Source: CAYQAE01 sp964415445 [NCBI: uncultured archaeon]
GTDB lineage: Archaea; CAYQAE01
Reading direction: 5' to 3'
NCBI GenBank assembly: GCA_964415445.1
Contig: CAYQAE010000100.1
Coordinates: 1-5,645, forward strand
DNA length: 5,645 nucleotides
Shown: positions 1 to 5,541 of the stretch, in pieces
How the letters are laid out: each line of letters begins with the position of its first letter
Position numbering within the stretch: the first letter of the stretch is position 1
The notes under the pieces: model-generated
Seen by the model: only the letters and a program-made list of their open reading frames with translations
Database searches by the model: none
What the model was told of the DNA's origin: nothing
Translations under genes and position numbers: made by a program

Positions 1-447
1 GAATTTTACAGATGGTTTTTTTCGGATAAATTGAACGAATACATCTTCGTTTATTGCACAAAGGACAATACTTTGGTTGGATATCTCGCCCTGAAAAAAA
101 AGAGCGATAAGGTTTTTCATATCATGGAGTATGGTTATATGGACATTTCATATCTTAAATACATGATTAGAGAGATTTGTAAACAGCTATCAATACCCGT
201 TATTGGAGCTTATATATTTACAAGGGGTGGAATGGAAATAAAACTTTTCTCGGAAATTGGTTTCCAAAGAAAAAAAGATCTTATGGTTAGCAAATTGAAA
301 ATACTAAAAAGTTCGGAAAATGACGATTTACCCGGGGCTTTGATTAAACCTATTACCAAGGTTGTAAAGGAAGAGGACTTTATCCTTGATGGAATAGATG
401 TGAGATCACCTAGATCATGGTCTCTTTTCCCTTCAGATGTTCATTGA
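1..447 (+). CDS. GNAT-like acyltransferase, 5'-truncated (C-terminal part)
   Basis: The reading frame is open from the first base, so the gene begins upstream; 148 residues are visible. A TTG at 31 could serve as a start but lies inside the continuing frame, so it is probably an ordinary Leu codon. The visible part has a strand pattern like the C-terminal half of a GNAT-fold acyltransferase: 'LVGYLALKKK' (a typical GNAT strand 4), then a strand followed by a helix ('YLKYMIREICKQL'), then 'FTRGGMEIKLFSEIGFQRKK', which resembles the late GNAT segment ending in a 'GF.r' turn. It closes with an acidic/aromatic tail, 'WSLFPSDVH'. The acetyl-CoA pyrophosphate loop is not clearly recognisable in what remains. 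Proteins of this kind often lie in polysaccharide clusters, where they acylate amino-sugars; that role is inferred here. The frame ends in tandem stops, TGA then TAA. A FemAB-type transferase is an alternative. Confidence 0.6.
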   Translation, partial: EFYRWFFSDKLNEYIFVYCTKDNTLVGYLALKKKSDKVFHIMEYGYMDISYLKYMIREICKQLSIPVIGAYIFTRGGMEIKLFSEIGFQRKKDLMVSKLKILKSSENDDLPGALIKPITKVVKEEDFILDGIDVRSPRSWSLFPSDVH

Positions 448-482
448 TAAGAGGATTAGGAAGGTTAAAGTAACTAATTAAA

Positions 483-492
483 CCTATATAAT
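483..492 (+). promoter_or_regulatory. TATA-like promoter element upstream of the GT4 pair
   Basis: The sequence CCTATATAAT lies about 55-60 bases before the ATG at 545. Read as an archaeal box A, with A-rich bases just upstream that could act as BRE, it predicts transcription starting near 512-515 and a leader of roughly 30 bases. Read as bacterial, TATAAT (487-492) is a perfect -10 box, but the 17-bp-spaced -35 candidate GTTAAA (464-469) matches TTGACA at only three positions. Either reading would give the two glycosyltransferases their own promoter, separate from the acyltransferase gene. The region is very AT-rich, so chance matches are easy. Confidence 0.4.
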
Positions 493-515
493 ATTAAATA
501 GAAGTTAAACATAAG

Positions 516-532
516 TTATTCTAAAAGAATAA
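516..532. repeat. Perfect inverted repeat in the leader of the GT4 pair
   Basis: TTATTCT and AGAATAA are perfect 7-base arms around an AAA centre. The repeat sits between the TATA-like element and the ATG at 545, beginning at or just after the predicted transcription start. That position suits a dimeric repressor operator or a weak leader hairpin. All but two arm pairs are A/T and the flanking DNA is AT-rich, so function is not established. Confidence 0.4.
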
Positions 533-544
533 ATAGGCTAAAAA

Positions 545-1732
545 ATGAAGAAAAAAATCCTTTTAGTTATACCACATCTTAAGATGGGCGGTGGCGCGGA
601 AAAAATCGCAGCGGAACTCGGCACGAGCTTGAGCAATAGAGGTCACGATGTTACTTTTTTAACTATATACGACGAAAGACCCATGTACGACTTTGAAGGC
701 AAGCATATTTGTTTTAACGAAAAACGTGGATCGAGTTGGCCAAAGAAGATATTCAAGGCCTTGAACATTCCCCGCAAGATAGCAAATGTGTGTAAGCAAG
801 AGAATATTGATACTGTGATATCGTTCATAAAACACACGAACATATCAACAATAAATAGCAAAATATTATTTAGAAATAAAGCAAAGATTATTGTTACTAT
901 ACATAACAATCCCTTAAAAAGCAGAAAAAAAATCATATCACTCATGCGAAAAATGTATCCCAGAGCGGATTTAGTTGTTGTTATTTCATCTCATATCGAC
1001 TACATTCTCAAAAATAATTATTCTATTGAAAACACTAAGTTGATCTATAATTTACACAACATTGACAAATTCGAAGAACTCGGAGAATTAAACATAGAAG
1101 AAAAGCATAAACACCTTTTCGATGATGGTTTTATTTTTTTAACAATGGGGCGACTAACCGAACAAAAATCTCACTGGTATTTAATCCGATCTTTCAAAAA
1201 AGTTTCGAACCGCAGACCAAACTCAAAGCTTATTATTAAGGGAGATGGTGAATTAAAAGAAGAATTGATAAAATTGGTTAATAAATTGGAGTTGGAGGAG
1301 AACGTCTTCTTCTTGGATAGAGTTGAACATGTATTTCCTTATCTAAATAGGGCAGATTGTTTTGTTCTAAGTTCACTTTGGGAAGGGTTACCCAATGTTT
1401 TAATAGAAGCTCTTTCGCAGAATTTACCAATCATATCCACCGATTGTATATCTGGTCCAAGGGAAATTCTTTGCCCAGAGCTTGGGATCAATGAAGATAT
1501 CAAGTATCCATATATGGGGCAATATGGGATATTGACAGAACCGTTCGAACATAATATAATTCTAAAAACTTTGGAAGAAGAGCCGCTTTCCAAACCAGAG
1601 AGAATTTTAGCTGAAACCATGATTAAGATGTTAGACGATAAAAAATTAAAAGACAAATATTCGAAAGGATTATCAAGGGCAAGAGATTTTGATATAGAGA
1701 ATATCGTCAAAGAATGGGAAAAAATACTATGA
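545..1732 (+). CDS. GT4-family (GT-B fold) glycosyltransferase, copy 1
   Basis: This is a 395-residue protein, normal length for a cytoplasmic GT4 retaining glycosyltransferase that moves a sugar from a nucleotide-sugar to a lipid-linked or glycan acceptor. The N-terminal acceptor domain starts with a Rossmann strand and glycine-rich loop, 'GGGAEK' (residues 15-20), followed by 'RGHDVTFLT' (32-40). The C-terminal donor domain (PF00534 type) starts near residue 195 with 'GRLTEQK' (202-208), then 'KGDGE' (232-236). The E(x7)E signature is E280...E288 in 'WEGLPNVLIEAL'. It continues with 'STDCISGPREIL' (298-309), which is common in bacterial and archaeal surface-glycan GT4 enzymes. All hallmark residues are present, so it should be active. 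No signal peptide or membrane segment is seen. The ATG has no Shine-Dalgarno sequence, but the protein begins directly on the first Rossmann strand, which supports this start. Its stop overlaps the start of the next gene, so the two are very probably co-transcribed. Sugar specificity cannot be read. Confidence 0.92.
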   Translation: MKKKILLVIPHLKMGGGAEKIAAELGTSLSNRGHDVTFLTIYDERPMYDFEGKHICFNEKRGSSWPKKIFKALNIPRKIANVCKQENIDTVISFIKHTNISTINSKILFRNKAKIIVTIHNNPLKSRKKIISLMRKMYPRADLVVVISSHIDYILKNNYSIENTKLIYNLHNIDKFEELGELNIEEKHKHLFDDGFIFLTMGRLTEQKSHWYLIRSFKKVSNRRPNSKLIIKGDGELKEELIKLVNKLELEENVFFLDRVEHVFPYLNRADCFVLSSLWEGLPNVLIEALSQNLPIISTDCISGPREILCPELGINEDIKYPYMGQYGILTEPFEHNIILKTLEEEPLSKPERILAETMIKMLDDKKLKDKYSKGLSRARDFDIENIVKEWEKIL

Positions 1733-2931
1733 AAAATGGTAAGAAGGTTTTGGTAGTAATAGGAAGTATCGTTTTAGGCGGAGGTGCAGAAAAAATAGCT
1801 ATTGAATTGAGTACCAATTTACGTAGAAGAGGACATGATGTTACATTACTAACATTTGAAGATGATCGTCCCGAATACGAATTCAGTGGTAAAAGAATTG
1901 TTTTTGAGAAGAGGTTCAAAGGTGTTCGGTATACGGAACGGTTTAGAATTATCAATCGGGCTAGGAAAATAGCTAAGTTTTGTAAAAAAAATAAGATTGA
2001 TGTTGTGATCTCTTTTATGGTCATTCCAAATTTGAGTACGATATTGAGTAAAACACTCTTTAGGAACAAATCTAAGATTATAGTTTCTGTAAGAAATAAT
2101 CCACTAAAATGTGATGAGAAATTCTACTTTATTATGAAGAGACTATACCCACAAGCAGATTTGGTTGTGGCTTTATCTAAAGGTGTAGAATATACTTTGA
2201 AAAATAATTTTTCATTGCAAAATACTTATTGCATCCATAATTTACAAAACATTACCAAATTCAAGCAATTAAGTATATCAAAAATAGAAGAGGAACACAA
2301 AGATATTTTTGATGAAAATTTTGTATATGTTACAATTGGGCGTTTAACAGAACAAAAGGGTCAATGGCACCTTCTCAGATGTTTTAAGAAAGTATCTAAC
2401 AACACGAAGAATTTAAAGCTAATATTAATAGGTGGAGGAAAATTACAAGAAAATTTGAAATCGTTATCAAAAGATTTGGAAATAGACGATAAGGTCATTT
2501 TTCTAGAAATAATTAATAATGTTTTTCCGTATCTTAAAAATGCCGATTGTTTTGTTTTCAGTTCTTATTGGGAAGGATTTGGGAACGTTATTACAGAAGC
2601 TCTTTCACAAAATCTACCTGTGATATCAACTGATTGTACATCTGGTCCAAGAGAAATATTATGTCCAGAGTTAAAAATTGATGAAATAATTGAATATCCA
2701 TATTGTGGGAAATATGGGGTTCTGACAAAACCTTTTGAAGAACGGATGGTGTTCAAAACACTTGATGAAGAACCTCTATCAGATGAAGAAAACATATTTG
2801 CGGATACAATGATCAAATTATATATTGATAAGAATCTCAGGAAGAAAAATTCAAATGGATTACAACGAGCAAAAGACTTCGATGTTGATAAGATAATTGA
2901 AGAGTGGGAGAAGTTGCTATATAAATACTAA
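1729..2931 (+). CDS. GT4-family (GT-B fold) glycosyltransferase, copy 2 (paralogue)
   Basis: This is a 400-residue paralogue of the upstream gene. By eye about half of all residues are identical, with more in the C-terminal half. I place the start at the ATG at 1729, which forms an ATGA overlap with the previous stop and gives 'MKNGKKVLVVIGS', aligning with the first strand of copy 1. An in-frame ATG at 1714 would add five residues inside the upstream gene. From the 1729 start, landmarks are the glycine loop 'GGGAEK' (17-22), 'RGHDVTLLT' (34-42), 'GRLTEQK' (204-210), E(x7)E at E282 and E290 in 'WEGFGNVITEAL', and 'STDCTSGPREIL' (300-311). It differs from copy 1 at donor-domain spots: GGGK replaces KGDGE, and GFGNVIT replaces GLPNVLI, so donor or acceptor may differ. 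It is cytoplasmic, without membrane segments. It probably adds a sugar to the same glycan as copy 1, perhaps at an adjacent position. Confidence 0.92.
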   Translation: MKNGKKVLVVIGSIVLGGGAEKIAIELSTNLRRRGHDVTLLTFEDDRPEYEFSGKRIVFEKRFKGVRYTERFRIINRARKIAKFCKKNKIDVVISFMVIPNLSTILSKTLFRNKSKIIVSVRNNPLKCDEKFYFIMKRLYPQADLVVALSKGVEYTLKNNFSLQNTYCIHNLQNITKFKQLSISKIEEEHKDIFDENFVYVTIGRLTEQKGQWHLLRCFKKVSNNTKNLKLILIGGGKLQENLKSLSKDLEIDDKVIFLEIINNVFPYLKNADCFVFSSYWEGFGNVITEALSQNLPVISTDCTSGPREILCPELKIDEIIEYPYCGKYGVLTKPFEERMVFKTLDEEPLSDEENIFADTMIKLYIDKNLRKKNSNGLQRAKDFDVDKIIEEWEKLLYKY

Positions 2932-2945
2932 ACAGCACCCAAACC

Positions 2946-2955
2946 GATATATATC
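2946..2955 (+). promoter_or_regulatory. Palindromic TATA-like element before the GT-C gene
   Basis: GATATATATC, a perfect 10-base palindrome, lies in the 48-bp gap between the second GT4 gene and the membrane-protein gene, with CCCAAACC immediately upstream as a possible BRE. Its centre is about 29 bases before the ATG at 2980. With the usual archaeal box A-to-start distance of about 26 bases, transcription would begin at or a few bases before the ATG, giving a leaderless or nearly leaderless mRNA. This agrees with the lack of a Shine-Dalgarno sequence there. It also predicts that the membrane protein can be expressed independently of the GT4 pair. The evidence is sequence pattern only. Confidence 0.4.
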
Positions 2956-2979
2956 ACAATCGAACATAAACATTCTAAG

Positions 2980-4644
2980 ATGAGTAAAGGAAACAGTAGA
3001 ACAAAGACGATTTATTATTTAGGCTTACTTTCATTGTTGTTTCTACTTTGGGCTTATATATACCCAACACATCCGTTTCCCGGTGGTATAGATGAGATGA
3101 ATTACCTAAATCTTGCCAATACCTTCGTATATTATGGTAATTTTAAAACCTTGATACATCCCCTATCCGCATGGGGGATTTACCCCTTTTCGCCTGTTCC
3201 GGGAACATCTATCTTACTCGGAAACGGAATGCTTCTAACGAGAATAAATCATCTAGATATCGTTATGATTTACAATTATATTCTCGGAACACTCGCGATA
3301 CTATCTATGTTTGCATTACTTTTCAAAATCAAAAAAGATTTTCGATTTGCTATGGTCGGCACTTTTATCTTCATCTTCACACCTCGTCTTATGGAATTCT
3401 TTCTTTTTTCTTTGGGAGCAAGAGGACTTTTTCATATGATGACACCAACATTCATACTCCTAGCAATAATGTATATCCAGAATAAGGACGAAAAAAAATA
3501 TCTGTGGTTGGCTATTGTAACCTTCTTCACTATTTCCACAATTCACCTTAATTTCTTATTCTTGATTCCATTTATTTATGCAATGGGCGTTTCAATATTA
3601 TTAATAAACATGAAATTTCAAAGACATCTGAGAAAACTCAAATCACCTATTTTGAACAAGTTAGTCAACTCACGTTTTTCCAAAACTCTTTTTTGGATCA
3701 GTGTGGTTACAGTAATATTTTTATCACTTTTAGCTATAGCGGAGTTTGTTCCTTCTCATAAATTTAATCTTAGGATACTTGAGGAAACCGGTTTTTTTAA
3801 AGGTGGAAGTAATATGGAAATAATGGCAAACGTTGGCGTTTCCATGCTAGGGGGATCAAGTTTCGGGGTTTTAATGTTTGGAACCCTTGGTTTTTTAGCT
3901 GCATTTACTATTAAAAGGAAAGAACCTGTTGAGTACTTATTGATAATAGCCGCAATTGCTAGCATTCCATTGGCATTGACATCATTTTATTTCAGGCCAT
4001 TCGTTGTACTATATACATCTATCTTTGCCGCCTATGGTTTTATTTGGATAGTAAAACAAAACATTCCTTTTAAAAAAATCGTAGTTCCTATTCTTGTAAT
4101 TGTTATGATAATAGGATCATTTGCTTTTATCAACTCAAGACTACCGAAAGGTTATGGGGCGAGAGACGTAAGTAGCCGTCAGCCCGAGCCTTTACACCGG
4201 CATCTAGATTATTATATAAATTACGAAACCTACAATGCAGGTTTACACCTTAAGTACAACCTTCGAGAATACGAAAGATATGCAAGTTATAAACGTCCTT
4301 TTGAAAACAATCGCTTAGAGGTTATTTCGACTAGAGCATTATATGGAAAATATTACTCGATACATGAGGCAGAGAATTTTTTCAGCAGCGATGAGTGGTA
4401 TGTCATCAGGAAGCGTAGTTTAGAAATTACCGACCCGTATATGTCAATACCACATGAATCCATCATTTACCCTGAATTATTTGTGCAAAATCTCGATAGA
4501 ATGAACGAACTAGCGGTAGAACACAATATAACAATAGTCCACACACATCCGGATGAACCTTTGCGAGACATGAACATCTTCATTTTGAACAATAATAGAT
4601 ACAAAATATACGAGAACGAAGAGAATATATTCTGGAGATTTTAG
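2980..4644 (+). CDS. GT-C-like polytopic glycosyltransferase with soluble C-terminal region
   Basis: This is a 554-residue integral membrane protein. The N-terminal hydrophobic segment (about 11-28) is followed by a loop with an acidic motif, 'GGIDEMNYLNLA' (D38, E39). GT-C enzymes (PMT/GT39, ArnT, AglB-like) typically carry a catalytic Asp/Glu in this first outer loop. Further hydrophobic segments lie roughly at 97-116, 122-135, 153-166, 175-208 (probably two), 236-256, 283-310, 317-335, 337-357 and 367-385, about ten to eleven in all. Residues ~386-554 are hydrophilic and probably form an outward-facing domain. It ends in a short beta-rich tail, 'NNRYKIYENEENIFWRF', like those closing many archaeal GT-C proteins. 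The expected job is transfer from a polyprenyl-phosphate sugar on the outer face of the membrane; donor and acceptor are unknown. The start is the first Met before the basic N-terminus and has no Shine-Dalgarno sequence. A flippase or O-antigen-polymerase-like protein is less likely because of the Asp-Glu loop. Confidence 0.75.
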   Translation: MSKGNSRTKTIYYLGLLSLLFLLWAYIYPTHPFPGGIDEMNYLNLANTFVYYGNFKTLIHPLSAWGIYPFSPVPGTSILLGNGMLLTRINHLDIVMIYNYILGTLAILSMFALLFKIKKDFRFAMVGTFIFIFTPRLMEFFLFSLGARGLFHMMTPTFILLAIMYIQNKDEKKYLWLAIVTFFTISTIHLNFLFLIPFIYAMGVSILLINMKFQRHLRKLKSPILNKLVNSRFSKTLFWISVVTVIFLSLLAIAEFVPSHKFNLRILEETGFFKGGSNMEIMANVGVSMLGGSSFGVLMFGTLGFLAAFTIKRKEPVEYLLIIAAIASIPLALTSFYFRPFVVLYTSIFAAYGFIWIVKQNIPFKKIVVPILVIVMIIGSFAFINSRLPKGYGARDVSSRQPEPLHRHLDYYINYETYNAGLHLKYNLREYERYASYKRPFENNRLEVISTRALYGKYYSIHEAENFFSSDEWYVIRKRSLEITDPYMSIPHESIIYPELFVQNLDRMNELAVEHNITIVHTHPDEPLRDMNIFILNNNRYKIYENEENIFWRF

Positions 4645-4651
4645 AATTATA

Positions 4652-5536
4652 TTAACGGTAACCCAACCGTTCCATATCCTTTTTTAGTAAAAGATCAATT
4701 AACAATTTATGGCTAGATTTAATATGTTTTTTCCAACGATAAGCACTTTCTTCCCGAAAACCAGATTCTTTGTATTTTTTAAAGCTAGAATCAAATACGC
4801 GAACATTCAAAAGATTGTCAGAAAATCCAACTCCTATAAATTCAGAAATCCTTTTTAGCTCATCATCAGGATTCGAGACCAGATCTTCGAACTTAACAGA
4901 AGTATACTTTTTGGGATTGTATTCTTTGGCATAAAATTTATGCAACTTTGCAGACCAAGTCCACTGAATCAATGTATACAATAAGATACCGAAATCGTGG
5001 AATGGATCTCCTTTTTCAAATAAGTAATTTGGTTTATTCTTTTTATTTAATTGTGACATGTATACCGCTCCAGGATCCCTTAAAAGATGGATTACCTTTG
5101 CATTTGGGAACCATTCAAACAGTTTAGGCACGTAATAAAAGTGAGTTAAGAATTTTGCACCCATAACACTTTTTCCTTCTTTATCAGCTTTAAATTTCAT
5201 AAGTAACTCTACAAAAGACTTGATTGTGCCGTCGCTTTTTGATACTTCTTTCGAAAAGTATTCTTTATCAACCGGAATGTCATGCCAGTAGTTTTCCTTT
5301 AATGTGTTTGAGTAAATTAGATTTACTAATTCATCTAAATTATCCCCCTTGTTAAAAGGTTCAAAACGTTTGATTTTCTTTGCAACTCCTTTCTGCCAAA
5401 AAGGTAAAAATTTTGTTTCATCAATTATACTTATTTCAGGGTGTTTATTTAGAGAGTGCATGAGAAGTTGCGATCCCGTTCGGCTACAACCAACGATGAA
5501 GATCGGTCCTATGTCATTAAAACCTCCTTCTTTCAT
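4652..5536 (-). CDS. PAPS-dependent sulfotransferase (Sulfotransfer_3-like)
   Basis: This 294-residue protein has the normal length for a soluble sulfotransferase moving sulfate from PAPS to a hydroxyl or amino group, here probably on a glycan. The N-terminus has the 5'-phosphosulfate loop 'IFIVGCSRTGSQLL' (12-25), a variant of the usual SRSGTTLL in which the two Thr are Ser-Gln. 'GAKFLTH' (126-132) sits where the family has GdKtP. The 3'-phosphate site is 'VIHLLRDPGAVYMS' (148-161), with R153 and S161 the expected ligands. 'YTSVKFEDLVSNPDDEL' (211-227) matches the conserved YEdLv-dP region. The C-terminus 'YRWKKHI...MERLGYR' fits the family's closing helix. The start at 5536 is backed by a GAGGT Shine-Dalgarno-like site 8 bases upstream. 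Only 5 bp separate it from the upstream gene's stop, so they form an operon. It converges on the GT-C gene with 7 bp between stops. Beside glycosyltransferases, sulfation of the surface glycan is the best guess. Confidence 0.87.
   Translation of the reverse strand: MKEGGFNDIGPIFIVGCSRTGSQLLMHSLNKHPEISIIDETKFLPFWQKGVAKKIKRFEPFNKGDNLDELVNLIYSNTLKENYWHDIPVDKEYFSKEVSKSDGTIKSFVELLMKFKADKEGKSVMGAKFLTHFYYVPKLFEWFPNAKVIHLLRDPGAVYMSQLNKKNKPNYLFEKGDPFHDFGILLYTLIQWTWSAKLHKFYAKEYNPKKYTSVKFEDLVSNPDDELKRISEFIGVGFSDNLLNVRVFDSSFKKYKESGFREESAYRWKKHIKSSHKLLIDLLLKKDMERLGYR
4654..4685 (+). terminator. Possible terminator after the GT-C gene, inside the opposing gene
   Basis: AACGGT (4654-4659) and ACCGTT (4666-4671) form a perfect 6-bp stem with a 6-base loop, starting 10 bases after the GT-C stop codon. 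A run of six T follows at 4680-4685. The 8-base spacer between stem and T-run is longer than in a standard bacterial intrinsic terminator, but archaeal termination depends mainly on the T-run. The element lies within the last codons of the reverse-strand sulfotransferase, so its bases also code for protein. I see no comparable T-run beyond the sulfotransferase stop on the other strand. Confidence 0.3.
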
Positions 5537-5541
5537 TTATT

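Noticed and set aside
31-33. TTG start for the first gene
   Set aside because: The frame stays open to the window edge, and the remaining protein lacks the N-terminal half of the fold, so the true start is upstream.
643-945. Reverse-strand open frame opposite GT4 copy 1 (also similar ones at 1339-1710, 1707-2069, 2565-2816, 3756-3965)
   Set aside because: All lie wholly or almost wholly opposite well-supported genes, have no family resemblance and no start signals; they are antisense shadows.
1714-1728. Upstream in-frame ATG for the second GT4 gene
   Set aside because: It would add five residues with no Shine-Dalgarno support; the ATG at 1729 gives a standard ATGA overlap and an N-terminus that aligns with copy 1.
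3171-3485. Forward 104-codon frame inside the GT-C gene
   Set aside because: It is an out-of-frame shadow with low-complexity composition and no recognisable motif; the membrane protein in the other frame explains the region.
4622-4633. 12-base palindrome AGAATATATTCT near the end of the GT-C gene
   Set aside because: It has no loop, is nearly all A/T, lacks a following T-run, and is explained by codons in AT-rich DNA.
5521-5530. Strong reverse-strand Shine-Dalgarno-like AAGGAGG just inside the sulfotransferase start
   Set aside because: The next ATG is out of frame and meets a stop within two codons, and no in-frame ATG, GTG or TTG sits at proper spacing. The bases simply encode Lys-Glu-Gly-Gly.
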